IMG/VR virus record: IMGVR_UViG_3300043331_000279
Span: 1-58,388 of that record
Reading direction: 5' to 3' (one strand)
Length of the DNA stretch: 58,388 nucleotides
DNA from: a virus
Shown: positions 24,427-32,041 of the stretch, one piece after another
Position numbering within the stretch: the first letter of the stretch is position 1
Layout of the letters: the number at the start of each line of letters is the position of its first letter
Translations under genes and position numbers: made by a program
Notes under the pieces: generated by a model
What the model saw: only the letters and a program-made list of their open reading frames with translations
What the model was told of the DNA's origin: nothing
Databases searched by the model: none

Positions 24427-24912
24427 CTACATCTGGCGTTCGATGAGGTCCGCGATGATGCGGAAGGGGACCCCGGCATCGTTGAGTTCGGCAAGGCCCA
24501 CAACCTCTCCCTCCCGGTAGTCGTCCAGTTCGACGGTCTCCCGGATCGCCTCCGCTCCCGGGCCGTCGATGACTACGTGCGGGTTCAGGGAACTTTCCCG
24601 GATGCCCAACCAGCGACACACCGCCGGGGGGAGGTACTGACACATGGCGTCGTAGTACCTCAGCCCGTCGGACCCGTACTTGCGGTCCATTCTCACGTCC
24701 TGCTGGAACGCCACCTCGCACGCCACGCCGAGGCAGCAGAACCTCTCCCCGCTGCACAGTGCGTTCTGGCCTTGCCGGTACTCATGGCTGCGCAGGGCTC
24801 TCAGCCACACGCCCTTCGCCGCCGGGTTCAGCATGTCCGGCGTCACCAGATTCTCCAGCACCTCCTGCGCCTTGATCTGTTCCAGCACTGCCGCCTCTGT
24901 CTCGGTCGTCAT
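24427..24912 (-). CDS. Conserved phage protein, 161 aa
   Basis: Contains the motif VWLRALRSHEYRQGQNALC followed by FCCLGVACEVAFQ, YYDAMCQYLPPAVCRWLG and FRIIADLIERQM. I recall this pattern as common in phages of many hosts but without assigned function. It overlaps the 3' end of the Cas4-like nuclease gene by about 130 bases in another frame. Confidence 0.7.
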   Translation of the reverse strand: MTTETEAAVLEQIKAQEVLENLVTPDMLNPAAKGVWLRALRSHEYRQGQNALCSGERFCCLGVACEVAFQQDVRMDRKYGSDGLRYYDAMCQYLPPAVCRWLGIRESSLNPHVVIDGPGAEAIRETVELDDYREGEVVGLAELNDAGVPFRIIADLIERQM

Positions 24913-25915
24913 GACCGTTCCTCCTCTGCTTCCTCTCTGGCTTCTTCCTCTCCGTCACCGGTCGCACGTCGATGCGCCGGTACCCGGAACGGTGCTGCTC
25001 CGGGATGATGGTCGGCCCCACCTCGATCCACCGGACCTTGTGGTGGCCGACCGTGCCGCTCACGTCCCGCAGGACGGACTCGGCAGACTTCTTGTCCTTC
25101 TCCGCCGCTGCGATGGCGGCTCGCGCCTCCATGTAGACCCGCACCGCGTCGACCAGTACCGGGTCGTCGGTGTACCCCTCCACGTCGGTGTCGTCGTCAC
25201 CCCGGCAGGCCGGTGCGAACGGGCAGCACGCCCAGCACCACTCCCTCGGCTTGTCGCGGCTCGCCTCCTCGCCGTGCTCGACGGCGTAGATGGCATCGGC
25301 CAGCCACTCCCGGGCCTCCTCCACCACGGACCGGTCGAACCGCTCCGACCACACCACCGGTTCGCTGTCCGCACCCGACCGGTCGACGTAGACGTTGTGC
25401 AGCCAGCAGTCCTCGTCCATCCGGCCGGAGTCGATGAGGGCGGCGGCGTACAGCGTCCGTTGGAACCGCTCCTGCTGGGTCGGCCCCGACCGGCGCACCG
25501 TGCCCAGACCGTCCTTCGTCTTGAAGTCGATGAGGTCGGTGCGGCAGTACAGGTCGGGGTGCCCGGGGATGTTGAGGATGTACCCGCGCACTCGGATCGA
25601 GATGGTGACCGACGCCTGCTTGACCCACGTCGTCTCGGGGTGGGTGGCGATCCACGCCTCCTCCAGATGGTCACCCACGGCGGTCCCGACGAACGCCGCC
25701 AGATCGTACCCGTGCGGCTCCTGCGTGGGGCTCTCCGCGACGATCACGCGCCGGACGTACTCTCGGCACCCTCCGACGTCTGAGACGCCCAGAAGCCCGG
25801 ATTTGGCCTGTCTCGATCGGTCACTGTCGTTGGTTGTCCTGTCAACGACATCGGCCACCGCCGACGCCAGCAGCGCCTGCCGTTCCACCGCACTCAGGTC
25901 GGTCGTCTCAGCCAT
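24782..25915 (-). CDS. Cas4/RecB-like exonuclease (PD-(D/E)xK)
   Basis: 377 aa. Motifs: GVSDVGGCREYVRR (first Fe-S/entry motif), HLEEAW, GYILNIPGHPDLY then LIDFKTK (catalytic GHPD ... DxK), QERFQRTLYAAAL, and a C-terminal Cys cluster CWACCPFAPAC that could close a 4Fe-4S site. Phage nucleases of this kind pair with single-strand annealing proteins, and a Rad52-like gene is two genes upstream. The last 43 codons overlap the next gene and are low-complexity (RDRGGSAGTDQG...); there is no earlier stop. Confidence 0.8.
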   Translation of the reverse strand: MAETTDLSAVERQALLASAVADVVDRTTNDSDRSRQAKSGLLGVSDVGGCREYVRRVIVAESPTQEPHGYDLAAFVGTAVGDHLEEAWIATHPETTWVKQASVTISIRVRGYILNIPGHPDLYCRTDLIDFKTKDGLGTVRRSGPTQQERFQRTLYAAALIDSGRMDEDCWLHNVYVDRSGADSEPVVWSERFDRSVVEEAREWLADAIYAVEHGEEASRDKPREWCWACCPFAPACRGDDDTDVEGYTDDPVLVDAVRVYMEARAAIAAAEKDKKSAESVLRDVSGTVGHHKVRWIEVGPTIIPEQHRSGYRRIDVRPVTERKKPERKQRRNGHDDRDRGGSAGTDQGAGGAGESGDAGHAEPGGEGRVAESPAQP

Positions 25916-26196
25916 GTCTTGTCCGCTCTCCTCGGTGGTTCGATCGGGATGGTGCCGGGGGCGTCGGTGGGGATCGCCTTGATCGCCTCGTCGTAGAGCA
26001 CGCTGACTGCTCGGTACAGGAGGGTCGACGCGCCGGGGTCGTTCGCTCCAATCTCGTCGGCCACGCTCTCCACCTGCTCGGACAGGACCCCGATGCGGGA
26101 GGCACGGGACCCCACCGCCTGCGGGCACCAGCGCCAGTGTGAACCCCTGCCCTGACAGCCTCCGCACTCCCTCCCTCGGTACACGGGGCGGCTCAC
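25894..26196 (-). CDS. Small protein with zinc-like N-terminus, 100 aa
   Basis: GTG start overlapping the preceding stop (GTGA). N-terminal CGGCQGRGSHWRWCPQ suggests a metal site; the rest is helical (RIGVLSEQVESVADEIG, LLYRAVSVLYDEAIKAI). It lies between recombination genes and may be an accessory to them. Family not recognised. Confidence 0.55.
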   Translation of the reverse strand: MSRPVYRGRECGGCQGRGSHWRWCPQAVGSRASRIGVLSEQVESVADEIGANDPGASTLLYRAVSVLYDEAIKAIPTDAPGTIPIEPPRRADKTWLRRPT

Positions 26197-26438
26197 AGTT
26201 CGCTCACCTCCACCTCGTGCCCGACCACCTTCGTCATCGCCAGTGCCACCTCGAACGCCTCCGCCGGGGTGGCCTCGATGATGAAGCCGTTGTCCGCCGA
26301 GGTGAAGTCGGTGCCGCCGTACTCCTCCAGCACCGGGTAGCCGTACTCCTCCAGCACCCCGCGCGCCTGTGCCAGCATCTGGGTGTCGTACCGCTCGGTT
26401 GCCGTGGAGACCCACTCCAACTTGAAGGTCCCGTTCAT
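26193..26438 (-). CDS. Small protein between annealing and nuclease genes, 81 aa
   Basis: Starts MNGTFKLEWVSTATERYD; alpha/beta composition with RGVLEEYGYPVLEEYGG and PAEAFEVALAMTKVVG. Overlaps neighbours at both ends (start inside the stop region of the Rad52-like gene). Function unknown. Confidence 0.55.
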   Translation of the reverse strand: MNGTFKLEWVSTATERYDTQMLAQARGVLEEYGYPVLEEYGGTDFTSADNGFIIEATPAEAFEVALAMTKVVGHEVEVSEL

Positions 26439-27214
26439 GAGTAGTCGCTCTGCGGTGCGACCACCGTGCCACCCAGTGCAGCGGTCACCTGCTTGGCCGC
26501 CTCGGGGTTCTTCTCCGCCTCCCGCTTCTCCCGCCACGAGGTGAGGAGCGCCTTCTGCTCCGGCTCCAGCAGCACCCGCACCACATCGGCCTTGCTGCCG
26601 TTCGCGTACAGCGACAGGCCCAGTTGCGTGCCGAGGAAGATGGCGCAGCGCTTGAAGGCGTCCGAGGCGGCGGACTTGATGGCGTTGTCGGCGATGTCCC
26701 CGATGGTCCAGCCGTCGTTGGTCCCGACGGCGGTCTCGGTGTAGTGGACGTCCTGCCCGGCGGGACCGATGTTGTGGATGGTCAGCCGCACGGTGGCCTG
26801 CGCCATCACGTAGGGGGTCTTGTCCTGCCCCTCCTTGTCGCCGCTGGTGAACTTCCCCTGCCTGCCGTTGTCCCGGATGTCGATGATGCGGGACTCGATG
26901 ACCTCGGAGGAGAACCCGCCGAACCCGAAGATGCGGATGAGGGCTGCCTTGCACTCGTACGCCTCGACGTAGGAGAGGTCCTTGCCCTGCATTCTGCGGG
27001 TGGACACCCGGTGTGGGTTGAGGTCCGCCATCAGCGCACCGATCTGCTCCTCGGTCAGCGCTCTGCGGTAGCCCGGTGGCCGGAAGTCCGGCGGTGGGCC
27101 GAGGAGGCTGCGGGGACCCTCCTCGGCGGCCTTGACGTCGGATGCGTCGATGGCGTCGGTGATCTGCTCTATCGTCGCCGCTTCGTCTGCTGCGGCTGCC
27201 TTGCGTGTGGTCAT
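26435..27214 (-). CDS. Rad52/Rad22-like single-strand annealing protein
   Basis: 259 aa. The core RMQGKDLSYVEAYECKAALI, SSEVIES, TVRLTIHNIG, IKSAASDAFKRCAIFLGTQLGLSLY has the pattern of phage Rad52-type annealing proteins (the SAASDAFKRCA...LG motif is typical). It would anneal complementary strands in recombination-dependent replication with the downstream Cas4-like nuclease. It is preceded by the best-looking sigma70-type promoter of the window and by copy 7 of the 15-bp site. Confidence 0.8.
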   Translation of the reverse strand: MTTRKAAAADEAATIEQITDAIDASDVKAAEEGPRSLLGPPPDFRPPGYRRALTEEQIGALMADLNPHRVSTRRMQGKDLSYVEAYECKAALIRIFGFGGFSSEVIESRIIDIRDNGRQGKFTSGDKEGQDKTPYVMAQATVRLTIHNIGPAGQDVHYTETAVGTNDGWTIGDIADNAIKSAASDAFKRCAIFLGTQLGLSLYANGSKADVVRVLLEPEQKALLTSWREKREAEKNPEAAKQVTAALGGTVVAPQSDYS

Positions 27215-27230
27215 GCCTGATCCTCTCGGA

Positions 27231-27247
27231 GGCCACTGACAGTGGCC
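27231..27247. promoter_or_regulatory. 17-bp perfect inverted repeat in Rad52-like leader
   Basis: GGCCACTG-A-CAGTGGCC, 8-bp arms with a single central base, immediately upstream of the Shine-Dalgarno of the annealing protein gene. Could be a separate operator or a leader hairpin. Confidence 0.55.
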
Positions 27248-27252
27248 GTTCG

Positions 27253-27267
27253 GTTACGCCGTGTAAC
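27253..27267. promoter_or_regulatory. 15-bp near-palindrome, copy 7
   Basis: GTTACGCCGTGTAAC, about 44 bp downstream of the -10 box of the promoter at 27,311-27,339 and 39 bp before the gene start: a position suited to blocking elongation or initiation. Confidence 0.75.
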
Positions 27268-27310
27268 AGATGGAGAAGTGTGCACAAAGTTCAAGTCGGG
27301 GTATACCCCT

Positions 27311-27339
27311 AGTTTACTCCTCGATGTCCATTATGTCAA
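27311..27339 (-). promoter_or_regulatory. Sigma70-type promoter for Rad52-like/recombination operon
   Basis: On the minus strand TTGACA (27,334-27,339) is followed after exactly 17 bp by TAAACT (27,311-27,316). This is the closest match to the vegetative consensus I found. It lies about 100 bp upstream of the Rad52-like ATG. Confidence 0.7.
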
Positions 27340-27707
27340 GTTCCGATGACCATCGGTATCCCTTCGTCGAGCACCACGTTGCGATCCTGCAAGGACCTTG
27401 CCCCACCCTCGCAGTCCAGTTCCCACCAGCCGTCGATCATCTTCACCGGCACCATCCACGGGCACTCGCAGAACCGGGACACGATCAGCCCCAGCATCCG
27501 CGACGCCTCCGGCATCCGGTGCGCAACCGAGTGGCAGGTCCGGCACAGCAGCACCCCGTTGCAGGGGCAGTGCCGGTGCCGGTCGTCCACGGCGCGCGTC
27601 CTGCGGTGGTGCCAGTCCGCGCCGAAGTGCCTGCACCGCACGCACAGCAGCCCGTCCCTGCTCTCCACCGCAATACGCGCCTCGATCGGGATGTCAGTCG
27701 TTGCCAT
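27336..27707 (-). CDS. HNH endonuclease
   Basis: 123 aa. Contains CVRCRHFG, WHHRRTRAVDDRHRH, NGVLLCRTCHSVAHRMP: a treble-clef HNH with two CxxC pairs, the HH, N and H catalytic positions. Such small phage HNH proteins nick or cut DNA in packaging or mobility. C-terminal half (DGWWELDCEGGARSLQD) is specific. Its stop codon overlaps the -35 of the promoter at 27.3 kb. Confidence 0.8.
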   Translation of the reverse strand: MATTDIPIEARIAVESRDGLLCVRCRHFGADWHHRRTRAVDDRHRHCPCNGVLLCRTCHSVAHRMPEASRMLGLIVSRFCECPWMVPVKMIDGWWELDCEGGARSLQDRNVVLDEGIPMVIGT

Positions 27708-28089
27708 GGGGAAGGACCACCCTCACCGGGATACCGGCACGTCGTGCCTTGGCGATGGTGTCGGCGGTGCCGTGGCTGGTGCCGTTCCAGAACGCGAGGC
27801 AGATGTCCGCTCCGAGCGCCACCATCTGCGTGTTGCGCAGGAACCCGGCGGTCCTCCCGTACCGGTCCCAGTCCGCCGGGTGCGGCTCCGTCTTGATGTC
27901 GTTCATGAAGCAGAACCGTTCGGCGATCATGTCCGCTCCGATGGGACAGTCACCGTGTACCACCACCACGTCGTGCAGCGACACCGAGTTCTCGGTGGCG
28001 ACCCGCACGATTTCGGCGGCGACCATGCCCTTGTCCCACCACTCACGGCTCCCGGTGACCAGAACCCGCAGCGGCTTCTGGCCGGTCAT
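27694..28089 (-). CDS. SLOG-family (YspA/DUF2493-like) protein
   Basis: 131 aa. N-terminal VLVTGSREWWDKG, central VVVHGDCPIGADMIAERF and RNTQMVALGADICLAFWNG fit the DUF2493/SLOG Rossmann family (GSR and GxxxGAD motifs) thought to bind nucleotide-like ligands. The role in phage is unknown; sensing or depleting a host nucleotide signal is an inference. Overlaps the HNH gene at its 3' end. Confidence 0.75.
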   Translation of the reverse strand: MTGQKPLRVLVTGSREWWDKGMVAAEIVRVATENSVSLHDVVVVHGDCPIGADMIAERFCFMNDIKTEPHPADWDRYGRTAGFLRNTQMVALGADICLAFWNGTSHGTADTIAKARRAGIPVRVVLPHGND

Positions 28090-28346
28090 CGTCCACCCTC
28101 CAACACGTCGCGGAGGTCCTTGGCGAACGTCTCACCGATGGGCACATTCCACTCCAATGCAACCTTGCGCGCTCCTGACTCCCACCCTTCGGCCAGCGCC
28201 TCCACCTTGGCCCGCAGGTCCGCCAGAGCAGCCTCGGCAGCCCAAGCGTGGTCCTCCAACTCAACCGCTCGCTCAGCCAGCGTGTCGGCGAGGCGCTCTA
28301 GCCGGTTCGCCCGGTCGGTGACTAGCAGCCGAAGCGGCCTACTCAT
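28086..28346 (-). CDS. Coiled-coil protein, 86 aa
   Basis: Helical with heptad-like pattern (RANRLERLADTLAERAVELEDHAW... ALADLRAKVEALAEGW), then a C-terminal SARKVALEWNVPIGETFAKDLRDVL. ATG/stop overlap with the SLOG gene. Unknown function. Confidence 0.6.
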   Translation of the reverse strand: MSRPLRLLVTDRANRLERLADTLAERAVELEDHAWAAEAALADLRAKVEALAEGWESGARKVALEWNVPIGETFAKDLRDVLEGGR

Positions 28347-28530
28347 GACCGGCCATCCAGCAGGGGCAGGGCGCGGGCTCGTCCCTCACGTCGTCCCACG
28401 TCGAGCCGTCGCAGTTCCCACACTTGCCAACTCTGCACTCGGGGCAGGGCTCCAGCGTCGGGTCGTGCTCGCCGTGGTGCGGACGCACGCACTCGTGGAC
28501 CTCAAACTCCAACAGGGGGTCAACAGACAT
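28339..28530 (-). CDS. Small Cys-rich protein, 63 aa
   Basis: Begins MSVDPLLEFEVHECVRPHHG; cysteine pattern CPECRVGKCGNCDG and CPCWMAGHE suggests a zinc-binding fold. Overlaps both neighbours. Function unknown. Confidence 0.55.
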   Translation of the reverse strand: MSVDPLLEFEVHECVRPHHGEHDPTLEPCPECRVGKCGNCDGSTWDDVRDEPAPCPCWMAGHE

Positions 28531-28819
28531 CGTTCTTCAATCCGAATCCGGGCGTGTTTCGCAGTGCCCTCTTGCGGTTGTGGGTCACCGCGAGGATGAC
28601 CTCTAGGTACGCATCGGCGTTGCCGTGGTTGATGTTCACCAGCAGCGCCTCCACGTCTGACGGCACACCCTTCATCGAGAAGGTGTGCACCGCCTTGTCG
28701 GCGGCGTCCTGTAGCCGCAGCGTCTCCCACGAATGTCGCGGGGTCGGGTGCCCTCGAACATAGGTGCAAGGGATCATCTCTCCGCCACGGTCGTACATCT
28801 CTCGACACATCTCCGCCAT
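28520..28819 (-). CDS. Conserved small phage protein, 99 aa
   Basis: The N-terminus CREMYDRGGEMIPCTYVRGH with HSWETLRLQD has a Cys/His pattern I recall from many actinophage proteins. C-terminal part VEALLVNINHGNADAYLEVIL is helical. ATG preceded by AGAGAGGAA. Located just downstream of the primase-helicase gene. Confidence 0.6.
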   Translation of the reverse strand: MAEMCREMYDRGGEMIPCTYVRGHPTPRHSWETLRLQDAADKAVHTFSMKGVPSDVEALLVNINHGNADAYLEVILAVTHNRKRALRNTPGFGLKNDVC

Positions 28820-28837
28820 CGTGCTGTTCCTCTCTAC

Positions 28838-30406
28838 TTACCCCTGCCTCCTCATCGGGATGACAACGCCACCCTCCTCCGGTCCAGCGTCCTCCCACGG
28901 GAACTCCGCCGTGTTCGGTGCACCCCAGCGCAGCCTCTCCGGCCACACCCGCGTCCGCTTCCGTGAGCCACGGAACTGTTCAAGTCGGTAGACGGACGGT
29001 TCGGTGGTCTGGGTGAGGCCGAACCCGAAGTCGGGCCATCGCATGAACACACTGCTCCCGACCGGGCGCATCACCCGTTTCGGGTCAGTGGGTGCCTTGT
29101 GCGGTGCGTGGTGCTCGATGATCCATGCGGTGTGGCAGATGCCCGAGGCCCGGGAGAGGCAGCGCTCCAGTTCCAGCACCGACTCGTCGTCCCTCACGTC
29201 CCGGTGCAGCAACTTGTAGATCGGCCCGAGGCAGGCGACCGCCGGACGGTACGTCTCCACCCAGCCCATCAGGAACGACTGGCCCACCTCCGAGAGCAGG
29301 TTCACCTCGGTGCCCTTGCACTGGACGATGTGCAGCCGACCCTCCGGCCGGACGTGGTGGTGCGCCGCCAGCCCGAGCAGGTCACGCCACTCGTCCGTCA
29401 CGTCGTCGTTCTCGGCGTCCACCACCAGCACCGACAGCGGGTCCATCGCCCCCAGCGAGAACGGCTTCAACCCACAGGCCGCCTGCATGGCGATCTGCCG
29501 GATCAGCGTGGACTTGCCGTGACCCTCCGGCCCGACCAGCAGTACGACGTTCTTCTCCGCCAACATGCCGGGGATGACCTCTCGCCGTCGCTCGATGGGG
29601 GCGTCGATGAGGTCCTCCACCGTCCATGCCTGCGTGATCGGTCGGTGCGCCCGGCTGTCCCACAGCACGGTCAGCGTGGTGTAGGTGCCGCCGTGCTCGA
29701 CGTGGTCGGTGTAGTCCTTGCAGTCATGGATCGCCGTCTCCATGATCCGCACCGTGCACCCGGCCTGCACCAGCGCCGCCTTCACGCGCTCCGCGTAGGT
29801 GCGTCCGGGTGGGTCCGCGTCCTCGACGATCACCACATCCGCTCCCGCCAGCGTGCGGGTGTAGTCCTCCAGCCATGGGGCACTCGCCCCGTTCGGTGCG
29901 CAGGTGGCGTCCAGTCCGTCCTGCATGGCTCGCTGGGCGTCCTTCTCGCCCTCGACCAACCAGATGGTCCGTCCTGCCGCGACCGCCTCGACCACCCGGG
30001 GCAACCCGTACAGGACCCGTCGGGCGCTGCCCATGCCGGGCACGTACCGACCGTTGCTCCACCGCTGCATCTCGAAGTGCTTGCCGGTGAACCGAACCTG
30101 CCGGTAGAGGGGTGCGCCGTTCTCGTCGGTGTAGACGTAGTAGGCCAGCACCACCTCGTTGTCACGGTTCCTCGCACGCTCGTTCTCCTCCAGCGGACGG
30201 CACACCTCCGACCATTCCAGTCCCTCCGCCGTGACGATCTGCTGCGGCTCGCACCCGGCGTGGCAGTGGAAGATCACCGGCTGCTGGTCACCGGGGCGCA
30301 CCGCCAGCGAGGCTCTGCCATCCTCGTGGGAGGGGCACTTCACCATCACCGCCTCTCCGTGACGAGCGGCGTCAATGGCGGTGGGCAGATCGGGTGCGGT
30401 CCTCAT
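28838..30406 (-). CDS. Primase-helicase (Toprim + RecA-like ATPase)
   Basis: 522 aa. Residues 19-60 resemble a CHC2-like zinc ribbon (VKCPSHEDGRASLAV ... FHCHAGC). Residues about 145-215 are a Toprim domain (IWLVEGEKDA; VVIVEDADPPGR). Residues about 265-420 are a RecA/RepA-type ATPase with Walker A GPEGHGKST and Walker B LSVLVVDAEND. This is the central replication protein: it primes and probably unwinds DNA. No phage DNA polymerase is present, so the host polymerase is likely used. Confidence 0.85.
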   Translation of the reverse strand: MRTAPDLPTAIDAARHGEAVMVKCPSHEDGRASLAVRPGDQQPVIFHCHAGCEPQQIVTAEGLEWSEVCRPLEENERARNRDNEVVLAYYVYTDENGAPLYRQVRFTGKHFEMQRWSNGRYVPGMGSARRVLYGLPRVVEAVAAGRTIWLVEGEKDAQRAMQDGLDATCAPNGASAPWLEDYTRTLAGADVVIVEDADPPGRTYAERVKAALVQAGCTVRIMETAIHDCKDYTDHVEHGGTYTTLTVLWDSRAHRPITQAWTVEDLIDAPIERRREVIPGMLAEKNVVLLVGPEGHGKSTLIRQIAMQAACGLKPFSLGAMDPLSVLVVDAENDDVTDEWRDLLGLAAHHHVRPEGRLHIVQCKGTEVNLLSEVGQSFLMGWVETYRPAVACLGPIYKLLHRDVRDDESVLELERCLSRASGICHTAWIIEHHAPHKAPTDPKRVMRPVGSSVFMRWPDFGFGLTQTTEPSVYRLEQFRGSRKRTRVWPERLRWGAPNTAEFPWEDAGPEEGGVVIPMRRQG

Positions 30407-31260
30407 TGGGGTTCCTCTGGTGGTGGTCCGTACGTGCGAGGCGGCATCCGGTTGCTCCGCATCTCAAACTCGTCCCAGTCCTCACGGGCTTGGATGGCCC
30501 GTGCCTGTGCCGTGAACGCGACGCTCTCGTGGAGCCGACGCTTTCGGTAGAAGCCCTCCCACTTCCACGGGTTGGGTCGGTGGCCGTTCGTGCGGCAGTC
30601 GAACAGGTAGCCGTCGAGGTGGTCACCGGGTGGGTAGGGCACCCCGGGCTCGGTGTCGTTGTGGGCGTGTACGCGCTCCCATGCGGCGTGCCAGTCGTCG
30701 AAGCCCGTGATGGACAGGCTGGCGAGGCGGCGCTCCGCGACGAGCGGGAAGGGCGGGGTGTTACTCGGGGTAACAAGGTCATCCGTGGTCGTCGTGGTGG
30801 TCTCCCCCGAGGAGGAGGGGGAGGAGCGAAGCGACGACCCCGACGACGAGGAGGTTTCTTCTTGGTTTTCTTCTACAGTGTTCTTATATAGAGCCCGGGA
30901 ATCCGGCGACCGGGATTCCGGCGACCGGTCCACCGACGACTGGTTTCCCGTCCCCGGTGCATCTCCATAGGGGTAGAGGTCGAGGTGCCCGACCATCCGC
31001 CCACTCTCGTCACGGGTCTGGTAGCGACGCACATAGCCTGCTCCCTCTAGTTCGCGCACCACCTTGCGCACAGCCTCACGACCCTCCCCTCCCCCTTCTG
31101 CAATCTCGTCAGCGTTGGTGATGTCCCAGCCTTCCCGCTGGCTGAGGAGGAACGTCAGAACGCCCCGAGCGCGGAACGTCAGGCGGGTGTCCCGGGCGGT
31201 CTCGTTCGGGATCATGGCGAAGGACTGGTGGGGTTGTCGCCCGGCGTGGTGAATCTTCAC
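30403..31260 (-). CDS. Winged-helix replication protein (helicase-loader/initiator type)
   Basis: 285 aa from GTG 31260 (GTGA overlap with the upstream gene). The N-terminal winged helix (ETARDTRLTFRARGVLTFLL, NADEIAEGGGEGREAVRKV, VRELEGAGYVRRY) resembles replication-initiation HTH proteins of phages and plasmids. A long Ser/Glu/Thr linker (about residues 140-180, with poly-Ser and poly-Thr runs) joins a C-terminal helical domain (FDDWHAAWERVHAHN, NPWKWEGFYRKRR). It precedes the primase-helicase gene and probably helps load it. Contains a 15-bp site within the linker coding region. Confidence 0.7.
   Translation of the reverse strand: MKIHHAGRQPHQSFAMIPNETARDTRLTFRARGVLTFLLSQREGWDITNADEIAEGGGEGREAVRKVVRELEGAGYVRRYQTRDESGRMVGHLDLYPYGDAPGTGNQSSVDRSPESRSPDSRALYKNTVEENQEETSSSSGSSLRSSPSSSGETTTTTTDDLVTPSNTPPFPLVAERRLASLSITGFDDWHAAWERVHAHNDTEPGVPYPPGDHLDGYLFDCRTNGHRPNPWKWEGFYRKRRLHESVAFTAQARAIQAREDWDEFEMRSNRMPPRTYGPPPEEPQ
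30760..30774. promoter_or_regulatory. 15-bp near-palindrome, copy 8
   Basis: GTTACTCGGGGTAAC inside the linker-coding part of the winged-helix replication gene, where it encodes VTPSN on the minus strand. Confidence 0.6.
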
Positions 31261-31607
31261 GGCTTCACCTGCTCGATCAGGCCCTCGGCCTCCAACTCCG
31301 CGATGACCTCCTCCATCGTCGGACGGTCCGGGTCCCAGTGCACCGTCCACGCATTGCGTGAGCCGGGACCCTCGGAGAGGCGGCTGGTCAGGATGCCAGC
31401 CTCACGCAGAGCGGTGGTGTGTCGCTCGATGCGGTGCTGCGACAGTCGCAGGCGGCGGGCCATCTCGGGGTAGGAGACGAGGGCCTCGCCGTTGTCGTCT
31501 CTGGCGGACCAGAGCATCTCGATGATGAGCGCCCGGACCACGGCATCCTCGGTGCCACCGAGGGCGTCGCACAGGTTGGGGCGGAACGTGATCGGTCGTT
31601 GTTTCAC
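31257..31607 (-). CDS. Small winged-helix DNA-binding protein, 116 aa
   Basis: GTG start with AGAGAAAGAGAA upstream. The sequence SYPEMARRLRLSQHRIERHTTALREAGILTS is a clear winged helix-turn-helix (MarR/replication-initiator style). It is the first gene of the replication module, overlapping the larger winged-helix protein by GTGA. It could be an initiator, helicase-loader partner or transcription regulator. Confidence 0.65.
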   Translation of the reverse strand: MKQRPITFRPNLCDALGGTEDAVVRALIIEMLWSARDDNGEALVSYPEMARRLRLSQHRIERHTTALREAGILTSRLSEGPGSRNAWTVHWDPDRPTMEEVIAELEAEGLIEQVKP

Positions 31608-31745
31608 TTCTCTTTCTCTCCCGTGTGGTGGAGGAAAGTGCACTCGACCCTTTACACTTGAAGCAACGAAGTACGAAAGCGGACGGCTCAGTGGCCTTGC
31701 ACTTGACTGCTTCGGGACGCAGTGGGTCTTGGAACCTCCCTCTGC

Positions 31746-31782
31746 TGGCCCCCCCGGTGAAGGGTATCCACCGGGGGGGCCA
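31746..31782. terminator. GC-rich hairpin in replication leader
   Basis: Perfect 13-bp stem TGGCCCCCCCGGT / ACCGGGGGGGCCA with an 11-nt loop, followed on the + strand by TTGCGTTT. It lies in the non-coding gap 31,608-31,882. Direction of use is unclear; on the minus strand it would be a leader hairpin of the winged-helix gene. Confidence 0.5.
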
Positions 31783-31849
31783 TTGCGTTTACTTGTGGAA
31801 GGTTTCATGCTACACCCGTGCGGGTACCCAAGTCTAGTTTCGGATGACG

Positions 31850-31878
31850 CCAATTGCGTTGGGACACAACGGAATTGG
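31850..31878 (-). terminator. Imperfect hairpin after 52-aa gene
   Basis: CCAATTGCGTTG / CAACGGAATTGG: 12-bp arms, one mismatch, 5-nt loop, just downstream (minus strand) of the stop of the 52-aa zinc protein. No T-run. Confidence 0.4.
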
Positions 31879-31882
31879 GGCT

Positions 31883-32041
31883 CTAGCGGACAGACATTCC
31901 TGATCCTCTACAGACCTGAGTCCACTCGCGACTGAACGGGTGGATGATCCTGTGCCTTGCCAGCCTCTCACCCTTGACGACGGGCACCAAGCGGCGGCAG
32001 TCAGGGCAGATCGCGCGGTCATGAAGTCTCAGATGGGGCAT
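31883..32041 (-). CDS. Short zinc-finger protein, 52 aa
   Basis: MPHLRLHDRAICPDCRRLVP, then VVKGERLARHRIIHP and VCRGSG. The CPDC...HR..H...C pattern recurs in short phage proteins with one zinc site. Good Shine-Dalgarno (GGGAGGGGA) before the ATG; overlaps the upstream gene by about 20 bases. Easily missed because of its size. Confidence 0.6.
   Translation of the reverse strand: MPHLRLHDRAICPDCRRLVPVVKGERLARHRIIHPFSREWTQVCRGSGMSVR

Noticed and set aside
31640-31790. Possible tRNA near the hairpin in the replication leader
   Set aside because: No T-arm consensus, no acceptor pairing and no plausible cloverleaf.
31834-32022. 62-codon minus-strand frame at 31.8-32.0 kb
   Set aside because: A different frame in the same place (31883-32041) has a good RBS and a clear CPDC...C zinc pattern, so this one is the shadow.
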